From Acidobacteriota bacterium (lineage in GTDB: Bacteria > Acidobacteriota > Terriglobia > Bryobacterales > Bryobacteraceae): a DNA stretch of 64,000 nucleotides. The position numbers and the translations under genes were made by a program. Shown one piece after another: positions 50,198 to 59,355 of this stretch. The DNA lies in the NCBI GenBank assembly GCA_025350695.1, contig JANXXI010000247.1, positions 1 through 64,000 on the forward strand, in the 5' to 3' direction. The notes under the pieces are model-generated. The model was not told the origin of the DNA. It saw only the letters and a list, made by a program, of their open reading frames with translations, and ran no database searches. Every line of letters starts with the position of its first letter. Positions within the stretch are counted from its first letter, which is position 1.

Positions 50198-50308
50198 AAG
50201 GCGGGATTAGACTCAAAAGTCTCTCCCAGCAACCCCACACATCAAGATCATTTTCCTTCAATAAATTCGCATGAGCTATAATAAAGCGCACGTGATGGCG
50301 ATATTTTA

Positions 50309-52660
50309 ATGACGTCAGGACGCTGGCAACAGATCAAAGTAATCTTCGAAGGAGCAATGGATCTTGGCCCGGATCAACGGGCGCGGTTCGTGAGCCAGCA
50401 GTGTGGGGGTGACGAAGAGCTGCAGCGCGATGTAGAAGCGATGCTTTCTTCCGACGCATCCGGCGCCAGCACGCAGTTCAAAAGCCCGCTGGCAAAAGTA
50501 GCTGCCCTGATGGCCGCTGAGGCCGTGCTCGCCGAGACACCAATCAAGGCGCCCGAACATACAACGCTCAAAAATCGATATAAGATCCTCCGCGAGCTTG
50601 GGCGCGGTGGCATGAGCGTTGTTTACTATGCGCACGATTTGCAGTTGCTCGACAAGCCGGTAGTAGTCAAAGTTTTGCTCGACAAGACTAACGCCGACCC
50701 CTACATGCGCCAAAAATTTCAACAGGAAATGGAGGCTTTGGCCCGTATCGATCATCCCGACGTGGTGGGTGTCTTGGATTATGGCCTAAACGCCGAAGGC
50801 CTGCAGTTTTTGGTGATGCAGTTCATTGACGGCACAACCCTGCGGGACGCCATCAAGCCTGGGGGCATGGAGATGAAACGCGTCGTTGACCTGATCAGTA
50901 AAGTTGCCGAGGCTCTTTCGAGCGCCCACGCGAAAGGAGTGTGGCATCGTGACTTGAAGCCGGAAAATGTCATGCTTCAAAGAATCGGCCGCGAAGAGCA
51001 TGTGAAAGTAATCGACTTTGGAATTGCCGGTATTCAGAATTCTCAGTTCGGCGGAGAAGACTCAAAAATCGCCGGCACCATGACCTATATGGCTCCGGAG
51101 CAGTTCGCCGGGCATGCTTGCGCGGCCAGTGATACCTACGCGCTGGGTGTGGTGGCCTTCGAGTTATTAACCGGAGAAAAGCCGTTTCCTCCCAATTCCT
51201 TGGTCCATCTAGCCGCCGAAGACAAAACCACGGCAACCAAGCTTGAAACGTTACGACAGGATGTGCCGGAAGGATTGAGGCGCGCGGTGTTGAAGGCCAT
51301 GGCCTTCCGGGCTGACCAGCGGCAGGCGGAGATTGGAGAATTCGGAGAGGATTTGCAGCGGGCGTTCGCTAGCGATGCGGAAACACAAGTACGAAGAACG
51401 ACGGCCACGCCGGGCGGCCTGGAAATCGCCCACGTGCTTTTCACTGATCTGGTTGGTTATTCCTTGCTTTCGATGGACGATCAGAAAGAATACTTAGCCC
51501 AGTTTCAAACGATCGTACGAGGGTCCGGGCAGTTTCGCGAAGCCGATGCCGCGGGGAATTTGATTAACCTGCCCACTGGCGATGGCATGGCTCTGGCGTT
51601 TTTTGGCGATCCTTCCGCGCCTGCGAAGTGCGCTCTGGAAATCGCCGAGGCACTAAAGACGCAGCCCCACTTGAAGTTGCGCATGGGCATCCACAGCGGC
51701 CCCGTGTACCGTGTCGCCGACATGAACGCGAATGCCAACGTGTCCGGTGGTGGCATCAACATGGCGCAACGAGTGATGGATTCGGGCGACTCCGGTCACA
51801 TCCTGCTCTCACGCAATGTGGCCGATGTGCTGGAGCAGTTGCGGGGCTGGAGCGAGAGCCTAACCGACTTGGGTTTTCACGAAGTGAAGCATGGATTGAA
51901 GGTCCATTTTTACAATTTGTGCAAGGATGGGTTGGGAAATCCGGCGCTACCTCGCAAGCTGGCCCTAACCAAAGTCCCGCCCAAGCCTGTTTCCGTTAAG
52001 ACGCTAATAATTGCGGCTGGTCTCACAGTGGCGCTAGTCTTGGGTCTGGGCAGTTACGTCGCTTGGGACAAAGCGGCGTCACAGAAAGCGGCGCAAAGAG
52101 CTGCGGCGGAGGCGGCGGAGGCGGCCAAGCCCAAGCACATCCTTCGGTACTTCGTGATGGTGTACAAGGTTCGCGACAAGGTGGTTGTTAAGCAACCCAG
52201 CCGTCTTGCGGGCGAGCGGATTTTCGACGAGGATAATCAAATCCGCTTCACTTTTAGTAACCCGGAACCTGGGCACTTGTACATACTGAACGAAGGGCCG
52301 AATTCGACGAACGAAAAGCCGGATTTAAACTGCCTGGGTGTGGAAAAACTCCGGGCCGGTCAGGAATTTAATGTGCCGTCTAAGGGTCTTATCGTTTTCG
52401 ACAAAGAGCAAGGCAGGGAGAAGCTCTGGCTGGTCTGGTCCCCTACTCCCTTGGATAGAATGGATGCGCTCGAGCGGTGGAGAACGTCCGAATATTTAGG
52501 ACATGTGGGCGATCTGGCGCAGGCAAAGGACGTCCTGAGTTATTTGAAAAATGCGAAACAGGCGGACAAGAGCGAAGAAGAGAGCGAGCAGGGACCAAGA
52601 ACTCTGCTGAAGTCTCCAACCGACGTATTGGTGAGACTAATCCCATTGGATCACCTATAG
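50309..52660 (+). CDS. Ser/Thr protein kinase fused to class III nucleotidyl cyclase domain, TM and DUF4384-like C-terminal region
   Basis: Kinase LGRGGMSVVYYAHD, HRDLKPENVML, VIDFGIAG, MAPEQ; cyclase HVLFTDLVGYSLLS, LPTGDGMALAFFGD, RMGIHSGPVYRV, GGGINMAQRVM; TM LIIAAGLTVALVLGLGSYVAW. Confidence 0.93.
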   Translation: MTSGRWQQIKVIFEGAMDLGPDQRARFVSQQCGGDEELQRDVEAMLSSDASGASTQFKSPLAKVAALMAAEAVLAETPIKAPEHTTLKNRYKILRELGRGGMSVVYYAHDLQLLDKPVVVKVLLDKTNADPYMRQKFQQEMEALARIDHPDVVGVLDYGLNAEGLQFLVMQFIDGTTLRDAIKPGGMEMKRVVDLISKVAEALSSAHAKGVWHRDLKPENVMLQRIGREEHVKVIDFGIAGIQNSQFGGEDSKIAGTMTYMAPEQFAGHACAASDTYALGVVAFELLTGEKPFPPNSLVHLAAEDKTTATKLETLRQDVPEGLRRAVLKAMAFRADQRQAEIGEFGEDLQRAFASDAETQVRRTTATPGGLEIAHVLFTDLVGYSLLSMDDQKEYLAQFQTIVRGSGQFREADAAGNLINLPTGDGMALAFFGDPSAPAKCALEIAEALKTQPHLKLRMGIHSGPVYRVADMNANANVSGGGINMAQRVMDSGDSGHILLSRNVADVLEQLRGWSESLTDLGFHEVKHGLKVHFYNLCKDGLGNPALPRKLALTKVPPKPVSVKTLIIAAGLTVALVLGLGSYVAWDKAASQKAAQRAAAEAAEAAKPKHILRYFVMVYKVRDKVVVKQPSRLAGERIFDEDNQIRFTFSNPEPGHLYILNEGPNSTNEKPDLNCLGVEKLRAGQEFNVPSKGLIVFDKEQGREKLWLVWSPTPLDRMDALERWRTSEYLGHVGDLAQAKDVLSYLKNAKQADKSEEESEQGPRTLLKSPTDVLVRLIPLDHL

Positions 52661-52713
52661 CCACGAATTGTTGACCCACTTTCTTGCTCGTTTACGCATA
52701 CAAGGACAAGCGT

Positions 52714-53586
52714 ATGATTGTAAAATACTCAGCACATTTAGCGTTGGCCGCGTCACTAGCAGCCGCCCCGCAGGAAGCCCCGGAAATGGTCACCCGTCAA
52801 CTTTGGGACGCCAGCCTTATTGAACACCGTCCTGCCGCTAAACCGGCGCCAGGGACGAAGAACGTGACGCCGGTAAAAGGGCAAACCACGCCGGTGAAAC
52901 CGAGCGCACCAGTGAAGGGAACGCTGGTGGGTGTCACCGTGTGGAGTTTCCGTGCCAGCAAACCGGCCGATACTCGTGAAGTTCGCGCCCTAGTCCACGA
53001 AGGAGATGACGACGTAGAGTTGACCCCGGAACGCGTGGCCGCCGACCAGCCTCTGGCCCAAGGGCAGAAGTTGCGGATTGGCATTGAAGTGTCGAAAGCA
53101 GGGTACCTTTACGTGATCGACCGTGACGAATATGCCGACGGATCGAAAGGGGATCCCTTCCTGATCTTCCCCGCCAGAAACATCATGGGCGGCAACAATA
53201 AGGTGGGGCCAGGCATGCTGGTGGAAATCCCCGCCGCCAGCGATAGGGTGCCTTACTTCACCATGAAGAGGTCGAAGCCGAATCAAACCAAAGAAGTGTT
53301 GACGATTTTAATCAGCCCCACCCCGATCCCTGGATTGACGGTGGCAGGCCGCCAGCAGTTGGACGAAAAGCAACTCGCCGATTGGGAGAAGCAATGGCGT
53401 GTGAAGTCGTATCAATTGGGGGACGCCAAGACTCAAGGGCAAACCTACACAGTGGCCGAAAAGCAGGCCGCCAGTGGGGCGAAGCCGTTGAGCAAGGATG
53501 ACCCGCTGCCTCAGTTGATGTATCGCCTTGACACTAGGACGGGTGAAGCGGGCATGATGGATTTGCCGTTGCGGATTGCCAAGTAG
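52714..53586 (+). CDS. Exported DUF4384-like protein
   Basis: Signal-like start; VTVWSFRASKPADTREVRALVHE...LRIGIEVSKAGYLYVIDRDEYADGSKGDPFLIFPARNIMGGNNKVGPGMLVEIP...KEVLTILISPTP. Confidence 0.65.
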   Translation: MIVKYSAHLALAASLAAAPQEAPEMVTRQLWDASLIEHRPAAKPAPGTKNVTPVKGQTTPVKPSAPVKGTLVGVTVWSFRASKPADTREVRALVHEGDDDVELTPERVAADQPLAQGQKLRIGIEVSKAGYLYVIDRDEYADGSKGDPFLIFPARNIMGGNNKVGPGMLVEIPAASDRVPYFTMKRSKPNQTKEVLTILISPTPIPGLTVAGRQQLDEKQLADWEKQWRVKSYQLGDAKTQGQTYTVAEKQAASGAKPLSKDDPLPQLMYRLDTRTGEAGMMDLPLRIAK

Positions 53587-53609
53587 CAGGCATTATTGTG
53601 AACCGTGCG

Positions 53610-53705
53610 GAGCGAAACGAATCCACCGCTCCAGATGATGTAACACTTGGACAGCAAAGTAGGCGACACGCGAATGCTGGACCTGCCCCTGCGATCGCAA
53701 AGTAA
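53610..53705 (+). pseudogene. 3' remnant of a second copy of the DUF4384-like gene
   Basis: Translated SETNPPLQMM*HLDSKVGDTRMLDLPLR aligns to the intact gene end SKDDPLPQLMYRLDTRTGEAGMMDLPLRIAK*; contains one stop and about a 1 nt deletion before the terminal IAK*. Confidence 0.75.
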
Positions 53706-53819
53706 GGCCTACTCGCAGTCGGCGGGTGGCCCAAGAACGCCTTGCCCAGGAGAAGGAGCGAATTAGGAAACTCGCGCTGCTCCGTGACTTCCGCCTTGCC
53801 GTCCAAGGCCCTCTAGACG

Positions 53820-54251
53820 CTACCGTCCGGAGCTTCCAAATCCTCCATCGCCCCGGACAGAATCCGCTAATTCGCCTTCGTCCCACTCCACCGCTTCATA
53901 CTTGGCAATAACCATCTGCGCGATACGATCGCCCTTCTTCACGGTGTAACTCTGCTTGCCCAAATTGAGTAGGATCACCCGTATCTCGCCCCGATAACCA
54001 GGATCGATCGTCGCTGGTGAGTTAGGCAGCGTGATCGCCTGCTTCAACGCCAAGCCGCTACGCGGACGCAGTTGGCATTCGTAACCTGATGGGATCTCGA
54101 CGGAAAGTCCGGTCGGCACAAGCACCGGAACGTTCGGTTCCAGCGTAACTTCGGCCGTTGAGCAGATGTCCATGCCGGCGTCCTCGAGTGGTCCGTGTGC
54201 ATACTGCGGAAGTACGGCGTCGGCCGAAATGCGTTTGATTTTGATTTGCAT
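53820..54251 (-). CDS. dut: Deoxyuridine 5'-triphosphate nucleotidohydrolase
   Basis: DAGMDICSTAEVTLEPNVPVLVPTGLSVEIPSGYECQLRPRSGLALKQAITLPNSPATIDPGYRGEIRVILLNLG...GDRIAQMVIAKYEAVEW...RGDGGFGSSGR. Confidence 0.97.
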   Translation of the reverse strand: MQIKIKRISADAVLPQYAHGPLEDAGMDICSTAEVTLEPNVPVLVPTGLSVEIPSGYECQLRPRSGLALKQAITLPNSPATIDPGYRGEIRVILLNLGKQSYTVKKGDRIAQMVIAKYEAVEWDEGELADSVRGDGGFGSSGR

Positions 54252-54311
54252 GTTGACGAACCTGTTACCTTAGCACGATGAGTGTAGATTATGCGAACCT
54301 GTTAGATTACC

Positions 54312-55742
54312 ATGCCGCACACTCCAGGGCGCGTCGTTACTGTCGCCCCAATGCCTCCTGAAAAATCCGCCTACGCCTTGGCCCGTTATAGCCGCTCTCC
54401 CGATTCGATTGTGGACTCGGTGGAGTGGGTTCGCACGCACGATTCATCCAAGTTTCTGGATAGTTTCTATTTTCAATACGGCCATGCGTCAATTGCCGAC
54501 CTGGGCCACTTGGTTGTGTGCTTTGAAGGCGTGTCGGAACTGGCGGCGACTGAGATTGAGGACGAGCAGTTGTGGGACGGCCAGGCCAAATCATCGCGTT
54601 ATCAGGATTTCGGTTCGTCCGGTTTTATCATTCCGACCGAGCTTGATGCGCCAAATGAGGCTGCATACCTGAAGGCTGGGCAAACGTTGCTTGACTCCTA
54701 TAAGCATATTCATGAACGGTCGCTGGAACATTTGAAGGAGAAGCTCCCGCGGCCTGATGCGATGAAGCCCGACGCGTACTTGCGCAACATCACGGCGCGT
54801 GCGTTCGACGTGGCGCGATATGTGCTTTTTTGGGGCATTCCGACAAATGTTGGACAGGTGACCAGCATCCGCACGCTGGAACGTCAGGTGCGCCGCATGA
54901 AGGCTTCCGAGTTCGGCGAAGTTCGCGAGTTAGGGCAGAGCTTGGCCGACGCTTGTGCGGCGGAGCCCGGCGTTATGTGGGACAAGGACGGCAGCCGCGA
55001 GGCGCTTGCTCCGACGCTAGCCAAGTACGTCGATCCGGACTCGCATCTGATCGATTCGCAGCAAGCGCTGGCGCAATGGGCCGCGCAGAATCTTCCCGCC
55101 CGGTTGGGTGTTGAGTACGGGGATGTGGATCTGCTGAAGCCTTCTGACACGCCAGCCGATATCGTCGCGACGCTGCTGTATACGGTGACCGACCGGCCCT
55201 TGCGCGAGTTGTATGAATGGGCGCGCGGAGTGGGTGCTGCGGTCAGAGAGGAAGTGATTAGCGTGGCGTTGCAATCGCGGACACGGGAAGAGTTATTGCG
55301 TGGATTCCGCGGCGGGCTGTACTGTTACGACATTGTGATGGACATCGGAGCGTATCGGGATTTTCATCGGCATCGGCGTTGTCAGCAGTATCGGCAGGCG
55401 TATAACGGTAGCCTTGGGTATGAAACTCCGGCGGCGATCACCGAAGCGGGTTTGACGGGAGCTTATGATGCCACGATGAAGGTGGCGTGGACGGCGATGA
55501 GTGGTTTGCCGCATCCGGCCGCGCAGTATTTGCTGCCGTTCGGGGCTCGTTCTCGTTTCCTGTTCAAGATGGATTTCGCGGAAGCGGAATACATCTCGAA
55601 GTTACGGAGCGGAGTGAAGGGGCATTTCAGTTACCGGAACATCGCTTGGCGGATGAAGGAAGAGATGGAGAAGGTGGAGCCCGAGTTAGGCAAGCTGATT
55701 AAGGCCACGCCGCCGTGGGTGGAAGATCCTCTAGTGCGTTGA
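54312..55742 (+). CDS. thyX: FAD-dependent thymidylate synthase, long form with two ThyX-like halves
   Basis: N-half FYFQYGHASIADLGHLVVCFEGVSELAATEIEDEQLWDGQAKSSRYQDF; C-half DIVMDIGAYRDFHRHRRCQQYRQAYNGSLGYETP retains RHR. Confidence 0.85.
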   Translation: MPHTPGRVVTVAPMPPEKSAYALARYSRSPDSIVDSVEWVRTHDSSKFLDSFYFQYGHASIADLGHLVVCFEGVSELAATEIEDEQLWDGQAKSSRYQDFGSSGFIIPTELDAPNEAAYLKAGQTLLDSYKHIHERSLEHLKEKLPRPDAMKPDAYLRNITARAFDVARYVLFWGIPTNVGQVTSIRTLERQVRRMKASEFGEVRELGQSLADACAAEPGVMWDKDGSREALAPTLAKYVDPDSHLIDSQQALAQWAAQNLPARLGVEYGDVDLLKPSDTPADIVATLLYTVTDRPLRELYEWARGVGAAVREEVISVALQSRTREELLRGFRGGLYCYDIVMDIGAYRDFHRHRRCQQYRQAYNGSLGYETPAAITEAGLTGAYDATMKVAWTAMSGLPHPAAQYLLPFGARSRFLFKMDFAEAEYISKLRSGVKGHFSYRNIAWRMKEEMEKVEPELGKLIKATPPWVEDPLVR

Positions 55743-55806
55743 GACGTCATAAAGTCTTCAGCATATTCTTGAACCTCGAAGCCCGAAGCGTTCATTAACG
55801 TGACCC

Positions 55807-56991
55807 CTACCGCACCCGCTCAGCCCAACGTAAATCTCCGAAACGGTAGGCGAGTGTGCGGGTATCCGTGCTTGATCCAAGCTTCGACGGAACCACGGAG
55901 CGCGATGCTGTCAATTTCAGCGTCAAGCACTTGCCCTGCAAATGACCCGGCACATTGAACTCCACCTCAAAAGGACCCCAGTCGGGCGAGATGCGTCCCA
56001 ACTCCAAACCCTGCGCTTCGACGACGATTGTCTGTCCCGCCAGACGATTACTCATCTGGATGTTCTCTCCGCGAAAAAGGAGTTTGCCTTTCCCTTCGGG
56101 AATCATATAGTGCAAAACGTTCGAGGCCCAGCCATCGCGAAAAAGTCCGCCGGAATAAGCGTAGGCTCGATCAATCAGCATACGGCACACTTGGGAAAGC
56201 CGCCGTGCCGCCACTTCGCCAAAGGGGCCGGGGAGACAGCGCTTCACCATCGGACACCAGATCTTTTCGTAGGTATCCAAGCCGTAAAAAGTGTAAGCCG
56301 GCGGGAATCGTCTTTCGCTTTGGCGGCGGATCAGTTGGCCTAGTTCGTCAAATCGTTTGGCGCCGCCGGTGAAACTTTTCGCGTCGTCATATTCGCGGAT
56401 TGCGCCCATCTCAACCGGAATGTAAGTCAATCCGAACCGCTTGCCCAGCCGCACCAGAATGTCCCAATCCATCCCGTAATGCAATGACTCGTCCAGCAAA
56501 CCCACTTCATGGATTGCGTCGCGCCGGAAGAAGACTGTTTGCTGCAGAATGTAGTCGAGCGAATGAGTAAGCTTCCACAGGTTGAAGGGCTCAGTGAAAG
56601 GGAACTTACTTTTCACCTTACCTTCCTTATCAATCTGAAAGCCCTCGCCGTAAATCGCGCCTGTCCGTGGATGCTCCTCGAAAGCTTTAACGGCTGTGCT
56701 GACCGCTCCGGGAAGGTAGATATCGTCTGAATTTAGCCAAGCCACAATAATGCCTTTCGCCATGCGGAACCCTTTGTTGATGGCGTCCGATTGGCCCCGG
56801 TCTTTTTCTGAAATCCAAGTCAGCCTATCTGCATAGGGCTTCACAACCTCCGCTGTATGGTCGGTGGACGCGCCGTCCATGATGATGTATTCAATGTTTG
56901 GATAATCCTGCGAAAGAACACTTTCAATGGTGGCTTGGATAAACTGGCCCTGGTTATAAGAGGGCGTGATGACGGTGACCAGAGGCTTCAA
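55807..56991 (-). CDS. Glycosyltransferase family 2
   Basis: LVTVITPSYNQGQFIQATIESVLSQDYPNIEYIIMDGASTDHTAEVVKPY; probable TTG start at 56991 overlapping the upstream TGA. Confidence 0.9.
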   Translation of the reverse strand: MKPLVTVITPSYNQGQFIQATIESVLSQDYPNIEYIIMDGASTDHTAEVVKPYADRLTWISEKDRGQSDAINKGFRMAKGIIVAWLNSDDIYLPGAVSTAVKAFEEHPRTGAIYGEGFQIDKEGKVKSKFPFTEPFNLWKLTHSLDYILQQTVFFRRDAIHEVGLLDESLHYGMDWDILVRLGKRFGLTYIPVEMGAIREYDDAKSFTGGAKRFDELGQLIRRQSERRFPPAYTFYGLDTYEKIWCPMVKRCLPGPFGEVAARRLSQVCRMLIDRAYAYSGGLFRDGWASNVLHYMIPEGKGKLLFRGENIQMSNRLAGQTIVVEAQGLELGRISPDWGPFEVEFNVPGHLQGKCLTLKLTASRSVVPSKLGSSTDTRTLAYRFGDLRWAERVR

Positions 56992-59300
56992 ACGATCTCC
57001 GCCGGTTCCATCTCTATCCTGTCGATGATGCAAGACAGTTTGCGGCGGTCTTCGCTGGACGGTCGCCAAGTGCGGTTGGCTTCAATCTCCAAGCGGCAGC
57101 GCTGGCCACGCGCTGAATCCGGGCAATCCATTGCAAGGTCAAAGGGTCCGGGCGCGAGTGACGATTGCTTTAGAACCGCCCCGTTAAGCTTGACGGTTAA
57201 CCGTAGACGCAAAGGCGCGTTATGTTGGCCCGTGATTCGTAATCGTTTAGCTGACTTACTCACTTCGATTGGCCGCTGGTAGCACTTCGAAATCCAGCCG
57301 TCATCCCACCGGCCGTCAAACGATCCGAACACTCCAGTACTCTTCCGCCATTCATTCAGATAACGGCCAACGTTGCGCCGGTTATAGTAACTCCCTAGGG
57401 CCAGGCCCAAGCCGTGGGATATCAATGTTGGTTTAGATCGATCGAAGAACTGATCCTTGCGATCCATTAAGTAACATGCGTATCCATTCACCCATTGAAA
57501 GGGCACATAACCGTAATGCGCTTTCACTGAACTTAAGATTTCCTGGTACACCCGGCGGCGGTTGGCCAGGGTTTTGTTATCCATATACATGCGCGAAGTG
57601 GCTAGATAGTCGTCCACTTTGTAGACTGGATAAAGCCGCGCAATGCGCATCCACAATTCGTAATCCAGGGCGAAATGGAGTTGCGTATTGATCATGCCGG
57701 CGGCGCCAAACGCATCGTAATTCATGAATGCCGCGGGCTGGCAAATGTAGCATTGTTCGCTCAACGTTTCAAGATCGAAGGGATTAGTGGGGTAACGATC
57801 AATGACCTTGCCATCCTGGTGGACGTGATAGGCTTCGCCATAAATCAAACCAGCATTGGGTTTATCGCGAAAGTGTTTAGCGATGGAAGCAAGCGCTCCG
57901 GGCAGGTACGTATCGTCCGCGTTAAGGAATGTGAAAATGCCGCCTGTTGTTGCATGCCAGCCTTTATTTACCGCATCGCCTTGCCCCTTGTCTTTCTCTG
58001 ATTTCCAACGGAGACGGCCTTCGTACTTCTTTAGGATCTCAACCGTGTTGTCCTTCGATCCTCCGTCCATCACAACGTAATCCAGATGCGGATAGTCTTG
58101 CGATAGGATACTTTCGATCGTTTCTTCCAAATACTGGCCCATATTGTAAGTGGGTGTGACAATTCCGAACTTAGGCCATTCCTTAATAGTGATTACAGGC
58201 CGACGCACGAAGTCAGGACTAGTAATTCGATTAAACGCAGCCTTGGTCTTTTGGTAAGCAATATCCCAGGAAAACGCATCGGCGCGCGCGCGCCCTTTTT
58301 CGATCAACGCCTGCCGCAGCGGCTGGTCTTCAAGCACGGCGCGCATGCCTTCAGCTATGGACTCGGGGTTTAGCGGATCAACCAGTAAGGCCGCCTCGCC
58401 GGCCACTTCAAGAGTGCTACCCAGGTTGGATGCGATCACGGGGATCCGGCTGTGAAACGCCTCCAGTAGCGGAATCCCAAAGCCTTCAAACTTGGTGGCG
58501 AACAGCAAGGCGCGCGCGTTGCGATATAGATCGACGACTACTTCGCGCGGCACATGGCCGAGCATTCGGACACGATCCTTAAGCCCCAGCGTGGCCGCCA
58601 TCTTTTCAATTGCTTCGGCGCCGGTGGATGGAGCCCCGGTTAGAACTAGATGCACCTCCGGATGGGTTTTGGTCAACATCTGAAAAGCCTTCAAGACATT
58701 AGCGTGATTTTTGTGAGGCCAGTAGTTGGCTGGAAAATAGAAATAATTTTCCGGCAATCGCAGTGCTGAGAATTGCCTGGTTGGGGGCGCAGGCTGGCGG
58801 CGAAACTCTTCGTCAACGTCAAGCGGTATAACTTCAATACGATCGGCGGCGGCGCCATATTTATCCATGATCGTGAGCTTTGCGTCTTCAGAAAGAGTGA
58901 AAAGCACGTCCGCATGAGCCGCAGTTGGACGATAGGTTTGATTGCGCCAGTTCAGCACAGCTTCGTCGAAAAAATCAGGATAGAACTCGTGCTGAACGTC
59001 GGGCATCATGACAGCGCTGGGGATATTGACGAACACCGGTTCCAACACAAGCAGTGGGCAGAAAAATAAATCGAAGTCGCGTTGCGTCAGCGTTTCGACC
59101 ATTTTAGCCACGGCATTTTCGTGTCCAATCTTGATTAGCTCCGCGTTAGGCGCGAACTCGTGTACATGAGCCGACTCTTCAGCTTGGACGAAAATAGTTA
59201 GCAATTCGGAATCAAGACGGGAAAGAATATTGCGGACATAATTTTCCATTCCGCCGATTTTGCCCTTGTAATACTGACGAAGATTGACGGCTATGCGCAT
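56988..59300 (-). CDS. Glycosyltransferase family 4 / family 2 fusion
   Basis: GT4: YFYFPANYWPHKNHANVLKAFQ, RVRMLGHVPREVVVDLYRNARALLFATKFEGFGIPLLEAFHSRIPVIASN; GT2: KFGIVTPTYNMGQYLEETIESILSQDYPHLDYVVMDGGSKDNTVEIL. Confidence 0.92.
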   Translation of the reverse strand: MRIAVNLRQYYKGKIGGMENYVRNILSRLDSELLTIFVQAEESAHVHEFAPNAELIKIGHENAVAKMVETLTQRDFDLFFCPLLVLEPVFVNIPSAVMMPDVQHEFYPDFFDEAVLNWRNQTYRPTAAHADVLFTLSEDAKLTIMDKYGAAADRIEVIPLDVDEEFRRQPAPPTRQFSALRLPENYFYFPANYWPHKNHANVLKAFQMLTKTHPEVHLVLTGAPSTGAEAIEKMAATLGLKDRVRMLGHVPREVVVDLYRNARALLFATKFEGFGIPLLEAFHSRIPVIASNLGSTLEVAGEAALLVDPLNPESIAEGMRAVLEDQPLRQALIEKGRARADAFSWDIAYQKTKAAFNRITSPDFVRRPVITIKEWPKFGIVTPTYNMGQYLEETIESILSQDYPHLDYVVMDGGSKDNTVEILKKYEGRLRWKSEKDKGQGDAVNKGWHATTGGIFTFLNADDTYLPGALASIAKHFRDKPNAGLIYGEAYHVHQDGKVIDRYPTNPFDLETLSEQCYICQPAAFMNYDAFGAAGMINTQLHFALDYELWMRIARLYPVYKVDDYLATSRMYMDNKTLANRRRVYQEILSSVKAHYGYVPFQWVNGYACYLMDRKDQFFDRSKPTLISHGLGLALGSYYNRRNVGRYLNEWRKSTGVFGSFDGRWDDGWISKCYQRPIEVSKSAKRLRITGQHNAPLRLRLTVKLNGAVLKQSSLAPGPFDLAMDCPDSARGQRCRLEIEANRTWRPSSEDRRKLSCIIDRIEMEPAEIV

Positions 59301-59355
59301 TTGTTCCAGGGGGCCGGTGCTAATAACCGAATGTAACAGACTGCTTTGCCGTCGA

